From Bacteroidia bacterium (GTDB lineage Bacteria > Bacteroidota > Bacteroidia > Bacteroidales > Azobacteroidaceae), in the NCBI GenBank assembly GCA_026000155.1, contig BNYG01000078.1, positions 1 to 5,218 on the forward strand: 5,218 nt of DNA, in the 5' to 3' direction. This document shows, one piece after another, positions 1 to 5,216 of the stretch; positions within the stretch are counted from its first letter, which is position 1, and every line of letters starts with the position of its first letter. Both the position numbers and the translations under genes were made by a program. The notes beneath the pieces are model-generated. The model did not search any database and was not told the DNA's origin. It saw nothing but the letters and a program-made list of their open reading frames with translations.

Positions 1-377
1 TTGGATTTGTCGCAAGGCAGTCAGAAATTAGGTTTGATTTTGCCGAATGTTCCGTTGGCTACTGTCGGCGCTTGGCAGTTGGATGCAGGTACCGGAGTGA
101 AAGGAACAGTTGTTTACAATACGAATGCCGATTTGAAAGATGCAGCCGGTTCAAAAATAGGTAAATGTCAATCGACGATAAGGCCAATTGGGACTCGGGT
201 CACGCGCTGGCAGGCCAGACGGACTTCCGTTCTTTTGGGGGCTGGGACACCCAGTCATACTGGTGGACATCAACCGAGAACTATGCACTGCAAAGAACGG
301 TGGGATATGATTACAAATTTGTCAACAACTATAAAGATCCTGAGGGCTATTTGCTGCGTTGCGCTAAGGCTCAGTAG
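1..377 (+). pseudogene. FISUMP-domain surface protein, 3' remnant with frame change and internal deletion
   Basis: The gene runs in from the left edge, so the TTG at position 1 is not a real start. Frame 1 up to about 160 reads like the linker before a FISUMP domain (Fibrobacter succinogenes major paralogous domain), with GVKGTVVYNTNADL. It then turns into unlike sequence and ends at a stop at 415-417. From about 170, frame 3 carries the typical FISUMP end: ANW, TDFRSFGG, YWWTSTE and a final YLLRCAKAQ before the TAG at 375-377. Frame 3 has its own stop at 162-164, so the two halves cannot be joined by normal translation. The domain start (usually a GWHLP-like motif and roughly 100 or more residues) is absent, so I infer a deletion as well as a frame change. 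Intact relatives are usually cell-surface lipoproteins of unclear ligand. A sequencing or assembly error could explain the frame change but hardly the missing domain start. Family call fairly sure; pseudogene status likely. Confidence 0.72.
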
Positions 378-452
378 TCCGTTGGGTGCGTCCTCCCGGA
401 AATATAGAATTAGATAAAGGCTTATTTAACGAAGAATTAAAAATCAATCAGG

Positions 453-584
453 ATGAAATCTAAAACAAGCTTGCACGCAAAGACGATGCGGGTGGAAAAG
501 AAAATAAAAAAGTGGTATATCAAACTGTTTATGTCCCACCGGATCGCTCCGGTCGATTTGGGAGGCAAATCGGGAGGAAATTAA
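453..584 (+). CDS. Candidate small basic protein, 43 aa, unknown function
   Basis: An ATG opens a 43-codon frame ending at TAA 582-584. The product is strongly basic (about ten Lys and two Arg) with an amphipathic middle, KKIKKWYIKLFMSHR, followed by a Gly-rich tail, VDLGGKSGGN. It has no signal peptide and no clear membrane span. No convincing ribosome site precedes it, but most Bacteroidales genes lack one. Against it: a competing frame without a start codon is open over 464-604, the 3' part coincides with two hairpins, and the ORF lies just after a damaged gene. I do not recognise a family. It could be a real small protein, a remnant, or chance. Confidence 0.3.
   Translation: MKSKTSLHAKTMRVEKKIKKWYIKLFMSHRIAPVDLGGKSGGN
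538..573 (+). repeat. Two adjacent short hairpins
   Basis: The first hairpin pairs ACCGGA (538-543) with TCCGGT (548-553) around a 4-base loop. The second pairs CGATTTG (554-560) with CAAATCG (566-572) around the loop GGAGG, with a possible T-G closing pair at 553/573. They abut directly. No T-run follows, so a simple intrinsic terminator is unlikely. They lie in the 3' third of the candidate small ORF and could be RNA structure or chance. Confidence 0.4.
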
Positions 585-633
585 AAACGCATAAACCAAA
601 ATAAAATATTAAATCATTTTTTTCATTCTCAGA

Positions 634-669
634 GAATCCCGTTCCATTTAAATGAATGGAATGGGATTC
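634..669. repeat. 15-bp inverted repeat, possible terminator or operator
   Basis: GAATCCCGTTCCATT (634-648) and AATGGAATGGGATTC (655-669) are complementary at 14 of 15 positions; the exception would be a G-U pair in RNA. The loop is 6 bases. A run of T lies 11 bases before it (617-623), but no T-run follows on either strand, so a classical terminator is not shown. It ends 42 bp before the start codon of the helix-turn-helix gene, where a dimer operator would also be plausible. A smaller palindrome, TTCTCAGAGAA (626-636), overlaps its left edge. Confidence 0.6.
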
Positions 670-711
670 GTGATGTAATGAAAGTAGGAATTTTTAAAGA
701 AATTTATACAT

Positions 712-1680
712 ATGAAACAAAATTTATGGTACGATTATTTCTTGAAAACGCTGGACGAACAGTTTCCCAAGAAATCACAACTGATAGCTGCGTTGATGGA
801 TTTGTTATTGCTCGAACGGGAAGCGATTTATCGCCGGCTGCGTAAAAAGGTGCTGTTCACTGTGTATGAGGTGGCAACTATTACGCGTGCGTGGAATATT
901 TCATTAGATAAAATTATCAATACTTCCGAAGGAAATGCCGACTTTCGGTTAAAAATATTGATGAGTGTTAATCCTACCGAAAGAGACGTAAGGATGATGC
1001 AAGAGTTTGTCGATTCTTTGAAATTTTTAAAGGACGACCCGAATGCAGAATATATAGAAGCGTGCAATATTTTGCCTATGGTTTTGTTGTCGAATTTTCC
1101 ACAATTAATCAAGTTCTATACCTTCGCATGGATGTATCGTTATGGCGGAGAGCATGCGCCCCACTCTTTCACTCAGACTGTTCCTTCGGAAATAATGATG
1201 GAATGGGAACACGCTCATTACGAAAATCTCGTCAACATTCCCAATATTCATTTTATTTTTGATGCGCAAATCATCTATTATCTGATCAATGAAATCAACT
1301 ATTATGCTTCGATTTATATGATTACTCCGGAGGAAATCGGGGTGATTAAACAGGAAATCCGGGCTTTTCTGGATTACATGGAAAAAATATTGAAACAAGG
1401 TCATTTTCCGGAAACGAACAACAGGGCGAATTTATATATTTCACAAACCAACATAGATACGGGTTATGCCTGTTATTGTTCGGAAAAGATAAAGGCAAGT
1501 AAAATACGCACGTTTATTATGAACGTGATCGTTACTCAAGACGATCGACTGTTTGACGATCAACGGAATTGGCTCCATTTGAAAAAACGGGCAGCGATAC
1601 AAATATCCGGCGCCGATGAAAAGCGCAGGATAGATTTCTTTCGGCAACAGCGGCAATTAGTAGATAGTTTGCCGGGGTAA
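712..1680 (+). CDS. Helix-turn-helix protein of unknown function, 322 aa
   Basis: Residues about 20-70 look like a XRE/BetR-type helix-turn-helix: a DLLLLEREAIYRRLR core followed by LFTVYEVATITRAWNISLDKII. This is the arrangement seen in a set of Bacteroidales proteins usually left unnamed. The rest (about 75-322) is mostly helical and rich in aromatic residues, for example FYTFAWMYRYGG (135-146) and IIYYLINEINYYASIYM (187-203). I see no catalytic motif, signal peptide or clear membrane span. The cytosolic location and DNA-binding role are inferred from the N-terminus alone. The ATG follows an A/T-rich leader without a Shine-Dalgarno, normal for the group. It has no co-directional neighbour within 60 bp: the broken FISUMP gene ends 334 bp upstream and a tiny ORF starts 66 bp downstream. 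The 15-bp inverted repeat ahead of it could be a self-regulatory site, which is speculation. That this is a real gene is near certain; function is open. Confidence 0.85.
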   Translation: MKQNLWYDYFLKTLDEQFPKKSQLIAALMDLLLLEREAIYRRLRKKVLFTVYEVATITRAWNISLDKIINTSEGNADFRLKILMSVNPTERDVRMMQEFVDSLKFLKDDPNAEYIEACNILPMVLLSNFPQLIKFYTFAWMYRYGGEHAPHSFTQTVPSEIMMEWEHAHYENLVNIPNIHFIFDAQIIYYLINEINYYASIYMITPEEIGVIKQEIRAFLDYMEKILKQGHFPETNNRANLYISQTNIDTGYACYCSEKIKASKIRTFIMNVIVTQDDRLFDDQRNWLHLKKRAAIQISGADEKRRIDFFRQQRQLVDSLPG

Positions 1681-1736
1681 ATTAACCCTGTTTTCCACTA
1701 AGTTGAGATTTCAGATAATGAATGTATTTAAATAAA

Positions 1737-1743
1737 AGGAGGT
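1737..1743 (+). promoter_or_regulatory. Full-consensus Shine-Dalgarno (AGGAGGT) before the 1747 ORF
   Basis: The sequence AAGGAGGT (1736-1743) sits 3 bases before the ATG at 1747, rather close. It is the only strong Shine-Dalgarno in front of a gene in this window; the other starts have A/T-rich leaders or a weak GAAGGA. In Bacteroidetes, ribosomes are known to sequester the anti-Shine-Dalgarno, so a perfect one is notable and supports the small ORF only ambiguously. Confidence 0.5.
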
Positions 1744-1746
1744 AAA

Positions 1747-1854
1747 ATGAAATTTAAATTGGATGTTATGAAGTATGCTTTAGGATGCGGACTGTTTTTT
1801 ACAGCTATCTATTTTTACCGTAACCGGAGCACGTCCCCTTCTTCCGGAACGTAG
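1747..1854 (+). CDS. Candidate small membrane protein, 35 aa
   Basis: An ATG directly after a consensus Shine-Dalgarno opens 35 codons ending at TAG 1852-1854. Residues about 9-24 (KYALGCGLFFTAIYFY) form one hydrophobic stretch long enough for a short membrane span, with MKFKLDVMK before it and a basic RNRS after it. The N-terminal Lys residues and that Arg pair do not fix a topology. The last 13 codons and the stop overlap the 3' end of the convergent glucosaminidase gene by 40 bp. Because the antisense strand there encodes that gene's LysM end, the Ser/Thr/Pro-rich tail may not be selected for itself. It may be cotranscribed with the helix-turn-helix gene 66 bp upstream. I know no family for it. 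It could instead be the 5' end of a lost gene. Confidence 0.42.
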   Translation: MKFKLDVMKYALGCGLFFTAIYFYRNRSTSPSSGT

Positions 1855-2702
1855 TCGAAATCTTTTTTGTTGAGTTTATACAAATTTTTCACCTGCATGC
1901 CGTAAGTTTGGGAGATGCTGTGCATCGACTCGCCTACTTCAACAACATGTTCGGTATAAGGCTTTTCGGCTTTCTTGTTTTTCTTTTCCAAATAAATAAT
2001 ATTTCCCTTGTAAACCGGAAAATCTTCCGGGACTTCGTTGTATTTAATCAGGTCTTTTACATTGAAACCCATGTCATTGGCAATTCGTTCGTAACTGTCG
2101 TTGTCAACACCCAGGACATAGATTAAACCATGGTCGGTGTACGGGGTGCGTTTGAGAGTGACGAAATGTGTATCTTTTGATTTCCCTTTGGCATCAAAAC
2201 GGTACAGTTCGTAGTCTTCTATCAGTTTAATCAACTTGTTAGCATAAGCTTTGTCGGTGGCGTAACCACATTTTTGCAGTCCTTTCGCCCAGGCAACATA
2301 ATCTTTTATGTCCAATTCAAACAAGGAGGCATAACGATTTCGTTGTAAAAATTGGGAATGGTCTTCAAAGGATTCTTCCGCTTTTTTATAACTCCGGAAA
2401 CAATCATTCGGCCCGTCATCGGCCCGGTACACCCGGTCTCCTTTCCAGTCGGAATGGCATTTGATGCCAAAATGGTTGTGGGTATCCCTGACGAACTTGC
2501 TTTTTCCTGCGCCCGATTCCAATATCCCTTGGGATAAGGTAATGCTCGCCGGAATTTTATATTTAGCCATGTGTTTTATGGACAACTCTTTATAATTGTC
2601 GATATAATCCAAATAGTTTTGATTGCGTCTTTGAGCCGTCAGCTGAACCGGCAATACGAATGATAAACAAAAAAACCAAAGTATAGTATAATGTATTTTC
2701 AT
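1815..2702 (-). CDS. Secreted glucosaminidase (GH73) with C-terminal LysM domains
   Basis: A 295-residue exported peptidoglycan hydrolase. Residues 1-23 are a signal peptide, probably cut after A23 before Q24 (LTA|QRR). Residues about 30-170 are a GH73 endo-beta-N-acetylglucosaminidase domain of the FlgJ/AcmA type: PASITLSQGILESGAGKS places the likely catalytic Glu at 62, followed by NHFGIKC (76-82) and the typical YATDKAYANKL (147-157). Members cut the GlcNAc-MurNAc glycan backbone. Residues about 195-240 resemble a diverged LysM, and 249-295 a clearer one (EHVVEVGESMHSISQTYG), which would hold the enzyme on peptidoglycan. This layout and length are usual for Bacteroidales proteins often labelled hemagglutinin or amidase; nothing here shows hemagglutination or amidase activity. 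The likely site of action is the periplasm or cell surface. It is divergent from the cytidine deaminase, with 47 bp between start codons, and convergent with the small ORF at 1747. The ATG is supported by the signal peptide. Confidence 0.93.
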   Translation of the reverse strand: MKIHYTILWFFCLSFVLPVQLTAQRRNQNYLDYIDNYKELSIKHMAKYKIPASITLSQGILESGAGKSKFVRDTHNHFGIKCHSDWKGDRVYRADDGPNDCFRSYKKAEESFEDHSQFLQRNRYASLFELDIKDYVAWAKGLQKCGYATDKAYANKLIKLIEDYELYRFDAKGKSKDTHFVTLKRTPYTDHGLIYVLGVDNDSYERIANDMGFNVKDLIKYNEVPEDFPVYKGNIIYLEKKNKKAEKPYTEHVVEVGESMHSISQTYGMQVKNLYKLNKKDFDYVPEEGDVLRLR

Positions 2703-2719
2703 ATCTGAGATGAAACGTT

Positions 2720-2727
2720 TATATTTG
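2720..2727 (+). promoter_or_regulatory. -7 promoter element TATATTTG for cytidine deaminase
   Basis: TATATTTG fits the Bacteroidetes consensus TAnnTTTG exactly. A T-rich TTTT at 2696-2699 lies 20 bp upstream where the -33 element would be, a weak match. Transcription would begin near 2733, after the ATG at 2729, so that ATG could not be on the transcript and the ATG at 2750 is favoured as the start. Confidence 0.55.
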
Positions 2728-2749
2728 TATGAATAATAACAATAATTCC

Positions 2750-3220
2750 ATGAAAGAATTAAAAATCAGTGCAAAGATACAAGTTTGTGATTACAATGAG
2801 CTAAATCCGGCCGAAAAAAATTTAATTGATGCGGCAAAAGAAGCGGTGATGCGTGCGTATGCTCCCTATTCACGATTTCAGGTGGGCGCTGCGGCGCTTT
2901 TGGCGAATAATGAAATAGTTACCGGCAACAATCAGGAAAATGTAGCGTATCCTTCCGGCTTGTGCGCCGAACGAACCACCTTATTTTACGCCAATTCCCG
3001 GTTTCCCGATACAGCAGTCGATACGCTGGCTGTGGCGGCTTATACGAACGGCGATTTTACAGAGGAACCGGTCAGTCCTTGCGGAAGTTGCCGTCAGGTG
3101 ATTTTAGAAGCGCAAAACCGCTATAATCATCCGGTTCGGATGATGCTTTATGGTAAAAAAGGGGTTTATATTATTGAAAAAATTACCGATTTACTGCCGT
3201 TGTCTTTTGGTTCTTTTTGA
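2750..3220 (+). CDS. cdd: Cytidine deaminase
   Basis: A 156-residue cytosolic enzyme that hydrolytically deaminates cytidine and deoxycytidine to uridine and deoxyuridine in pyrimidine salvage. The zinc site is complete: C72 with catalytic E74 in CAER (72-75), and C111 and C114 in PCGSC. NQEN (61-64) is the ribose-contacting motif, and AYAPYSRFQVGAA (36-48) is the usual N-terminal signature. The length is slightly more than the roughly 130 residues of small tetrameric forms and usual for Bacteroidales. I chose the ATG at 2750 (MKELKISAK) because it matches where family members start and because a good -7 element covers 2720-2727. The in-frame ATG at 2729 would add only MNNNNNS and lies upstream of the predicted transcript start. 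It stands alone on its strand, is divergent from the glucosaminidase and is convergent with the AraC-type gene 78 bp beyond its stop. Confidence 0.95.
   Translation: MKELKISAKIQVCDYNELNPAEKNLIDAAKEAVMRAYAPYSRFQVGAAALLANNEIVTGNNQENVAYPSGLCAERTTLFYANSRFPDTAVDTLAVAAYTNGDFTEEPVSPCGSCRQVILEAQNRYNHPVRMMLYGKKGVYIIEKITDLLPLSFGSF
2772..2779 (-). promoter_or_regulatory. Possible -7 element TATCTTTG for the glucosaminidase gene
   Basis: Read on the minus strand, 2779-2772 is TATCTTTG, an exact TAnnTTTG match and the only one in the 100 bp ahead of the gene. It would give a leader of about 60 bases. It lies inside the first codons of cdd, and the -33 match is poor (TTTA near 2805-2802), so it may be chance. 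Confidence 0.35.
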
Positions 3221-3298
3221 CTTGAATAAGGTTTTTTTTGTTACCATCATAGATTGAAAGACACTGAAAATGCAATCTGCCAACGGGAAATTACTTTT

Positions 3299-3817
3299 CT
3301 ATTTCCGGTATTTCTCCTGAAACAAGCTAGGCGACAACTGGGTTTTCTTTCTGAAAATCCGGGCAAAGTAAGAGGCGTCTTCAAATCCTAATTGAAAAGA
3401 TATTTCATTGATATTCAATTTGCTGTAGAGCAATAAGCGTTTGGCTTCCGTCATTTTCAAATCTAATAAAAGTTGTTTGGACGAAACGCCTGAAAAATCC
3501 TGGCAAATCGTATTCAATACCGTTGTTGAAATATGCAGCGTGTCGGCGTATTTATCCATCGAAAGGATTTTAAGGTTGCCGGTCATTATCAATTCTTTGA
3601 ATTCTAAGAAGATATGATTGGTAGGGTCCGAAGAAAAGACTTCATCCCGCATTTTACCGGCCATCAATGAATAAAAACAGTGAATGGAAGTCCTGATTTT
3701 AGTTTGCGAATCCTCTTCATCCGATTGGCAATTTTTGATCAGATTTTCAATCACCCTGATCGCTTCCAATGCGCCGGCATAATAAGCGAGGTTGGATAAA
3801 GTATCTTCTTTTAGCAT
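3299..3817 (-). CDS. Short AraC-family transcriptional regulator
   Basis: A 172-residue DNA-binding protein from the ATG at 3817. Residues about 70-172 form the AraC-type domain with both helix-turn-helix units: MDKYADTLHISTTVLNTI (87-104) and INEISFQLGFEDASYFARIF (136-155), ending in the typical FRKKTQLSPSLFQEKYR. The first roughly 70 residues are helical and carry no recognisable cupin or ligand-binding beta domain, so the protein is well short of the usual 280-300 residues. The frame stays open upstream to a TTG at 3865 (188 aa), but that codon lies in a -7 promoter element, and those codons are simply a tandem DNA repeat, so I reject it. No lost N-terminal domain is visible upstream, because the next 100 bp lead to the porin. 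The divergent neighbour is the porin, a plausible target. Family call sure; start fairly sure; effector and target unknown. Confidence 0.88.
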   Translation of the reverse strand: MLKEDTLSNLAYYAGALEAIRVIENLIKNCQSDEEDSQTKIRTSIHCFYSLMAGKMRDEVFSSDPTNHIFLEFKELIMTGNLKILSMDKYADTLHISTTVLNTICQDFSGVSSKQLLLDLKMTEAKRLLLYSKLNINEISFQLGFEDASYFARIFRKKTQLSPSLFQEKYRK

Positions 3818-3833
3818 TGCATAAAGATACTGA

Positions 3834-3870
3834 TTATTTTTCTCAAAATGTATTATTTTTCTCAAATGTA
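3834..3870. repeat. Tandem direct repeat (19 + 18 bp) over the AraC-type gene promoter
   Basis: TTATTTTTCTCAAAATGTA (3834-3852) is followed directly by TTATTTTTCTCAAATGTA (3853-3870); they differ by one A. On the minus strand each copy carries a -7-like element, exact only in the distal copy. AraC-family proteins typically bind direct repeats about two helical turns apart, so an autoregulatory operator is possible. Confidence 0.7.
3863..3870 (-). promoter_or_regulatory. -7 promoter element TACATTTG for the AraC-type gene
   Basis: The minus strand reads TACATTTG from 3870 to 3863, an exact TAnnTTTG. Transcription would start near 3856, giving a leader of about 39 bases to the ATG at 3817 and excluding the TTG at 3865 as a start codon. 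No good -33 element is seen at the usual distance. Confidence 0.5.
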
Positions 3871-3915
3871 ATTTTTTTGTAACAAAAGCGTAAAAGACTT
3901 GTAATATTCGTGCAA

Positions 3916-3923
3916 TACTTTTG
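3916..3923 (+). promoter_or_regulatory. -7 promoter element TACTTTTG for the porin gene
   Basis: TACTTTTG is an exact TAnnTTTG match, 39 bp before the porin ATG. This predicts a leader of about 33 bases that includes a weak GAAGGA. The -33 region is poor; the nearest TTG (3899-3901) is too close. An imperfect inverted repeat, CGTAAAAG (3889-3896) with CTTTTGCG (3918-3925), overlaps it and could be a regulator site. Confidence 0.55.
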
Positions 3924-3962
3924 CGTCATAATTAATTTTAATAATCATTCAAAGAAGGATTC

Positions 3963-5216
3963 ATGAAAAAAAGTATTGCTACGCTATTCTGCTGCCTGTG
4001 TATAATGACAACTTATGCACAATTAGAAGAACCGGAACTGACACCGGTAGAAAAATTGGAACAAAAGACAGAAACGCTCGAAAGCGCTGTGCAAAAACTA
4101 CAAAAGTTCAAAGTATCGGGTTACATCCAAACTCAATATCAATATGGAGAAAAAGACGCTTCGCTGAAAGTCGGCTCGGCAAATGAAAACTCTGAAGAGG
4201 CGTTCAACCGCATCGGCATTCGCCGCGGACGCATCAAATTTGTGTATGAGGAAGGCATTGTTTCTGCCACTTTTCAACCTGACATTACCGAAAAAGGCGT
4301 TTCGTTCAAAGACGCTTTCTTGGCGGTAAAAGACCCATGGGCAGGCACAAGCGTTCTGAAAGCCGGTATCTTCGACCGTCCGTTTGGCGACGAAATCAGT
4401 TTTTCGTCTTCCCGGCGCGAATCGCCCGAACGTTCGACCATCTTCCAAACGCTCTTTCCCGAAGAACGAGATTTGGGCGCATCTCTCACCTTGCAGGCTG
4501 CCAAAACTTCGCCATGGAACATCCTTAAACTCGAAGCCGGATTGTTTGCCGGTAACGGTATCAAACAGGAAACCGACAGCCGCTTGGATTTTATCGGGCA
4601 CTTGTCTGTTGCCAAAGCAATCGGCAGCGATATGAAAATCGGCGGCGGCGTTTCTTATTATAACGGCGGCGTTTATCAGGGAACGGAAAACATTTATTCG
4701 ATTGCCGGTAAAGCGTTTGTGTTGAACAACAACGCCGACAACAAAGGTCAATTTGCTAAACGAGAATATGTTGGCGTAGATGCACAGTTTAGCGTTATGA
4801 GCGCTTTGGGAATGACGCAATTGAGAGGCGAATACCTCTTTGGCGAGCAACCCGCCGCAAAAGGCAACAGCAAAAGTCCGAATGCTTCCACATTGCCAAC
4901 CATCGACACTTATAATCGTAATTTTTCCGGCGGCTACGTTGTTTTTGTGCAGGATATCGGAGCGTTACCCGTTTCTGCCGTGCTGAAATACGATTGGTAT
5001 AACCCCAACACAAAAATTTCCGGAAACGAAGATGTTACGAATGGAGATATAGCAGTCAACACATTCGGTTTCGGACTTTTATGGCGCGCAAATGCCAATC
5101 TGAAATTAACGGCATACTACGAAATCAACAAAAACGAAACTTCCGCCGGTATTGACAAGTACACGGAAGATCTCAAGGATAATGTATTTACGTTGAGATT
5201 ACAATATAAATTTTAA
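3963..5216 (+). CDS. Outer-membrane porin, Porin_O_P (OprO/OprP-like) family
   Basis: A complete 417-residue outer-membrane beta-barrel. Residues 1-19 are a signal peptide with cleavage after A19 (TYA|QLEE). Residues 27-48 form a short coiled coil with a regular heptad pattern (V29, L32, T36, L39, V43, L46), as in trimeric porins where it sits in the periplasm. The barrel runs from KVSGYIQTQYQY (50-61) to the C-terminal LRLQYKF, whose final Phe is the assembly signal. Family landmarks include FNRIGIRRGRIKF (81-93) and KAGIFDRPFGDEISFSSSR (133-151) with FPEERDLG (165-172). Pseudomonas members pass phosphate or polyphosphate, but the substrate of Bacteroidetes members is not established and no phosphate gene is visible here. 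It is divergent from the short AraC-type regulator with 145 bp between start codons, which suggests local control. The gene looks somewhat richer in G+C than its neighbours by eye; I did not calculate it. Confidence 0.92.
   Translation: MKKSIATLFCCLCIMTTYAQLEEPELTPVEKLEQKTETLESAVQKLQKFKVSGYIQTQYQYGEKDASLKVGSANENSEEAFNRIGIRRGRIKFVYEEGIVSATFQPDITEKGVSFKDAFLAVKDPWAGTSVLKAGIFDRPFGDEISFSSSRRESPERSTIFQTLFPEERDLGASLTLQAAKTSPWNILKLEAGLFAGNGIKQETDSRLDFIGHLSVAKAIGSDMKIGGGVSYYNGGVYQGTENIYSIAGKAFVLNNNADNKGQFAKREYVGVDAQFSVMSALGMTQLRGEYLFGEQPAAKGNSKSPNASTLPTIDTYNRNFSGGYVVFVQDIGALPVSAVLKYDWYNPNTKISGNEDVTNGDIAVNTFGFGLLWRANANLKLTAYYEINKNETSAGIDKYTEDLKDNVFTLRLQYKF

Larger units (their letters stand above)
378..711. 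other. 334-bp stretch with no recognised gene
   Basis: This stretch separates the broken FISUMP gene from the helix-turn-helix gene. It contains a candidate 43-codon ORF (453-584), two adjacent hairpins (538-573), a T-run at 617-623 and a 15-bp inverted repeat (634-669), each listed separately. A second open frame without an ATG (464-604) overlaps the small ORF, so the reading frame, if any is used, is not settled. No exact TAnnTTTG promoter element was found on the + strand ahead of 712. No tRNA-like or insertion-sequence structure was seen. Confidence 0.6.

Noticed and set aside
378..711. Possible insertion-sequence remnant
   Set aside because: The hairpins lack matching distant ends, there is no target-site duplication I can see, and no transposase piece is present.
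828..1112. Minus-strand open frames inside the helix-turn-helix gene (also 1105-1404 and 1441-1656)
   Set aside because: They are shadows of the 322-aa gene, with no domain and no start context.
2729..2749. Upstream in-frame ATG for cytidine deaminase
   Set aside because: It adds only MNNNNNS and lies directly after the -7 element, before the expected transcript start.
3221..3298. T-run after cdd (TTTTTTTT near 3232-3239) as an intrinsic terminator
   Set aside because: I could not find a convincing stem directly before the T-run.
3818..3865. N-terminal extension of the AraC-type protein from a TTG
   Set aside because: The codons are the tandem DNA repeat, and the TTG overlaps the -7 promoter element.
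4098..4850. 250-codon open frame on the minus strand inside the porin gene
   Set aside because: It is antisense to a clearly real porin, has no recognisable domain and carries the composition expected of a shadow frame.
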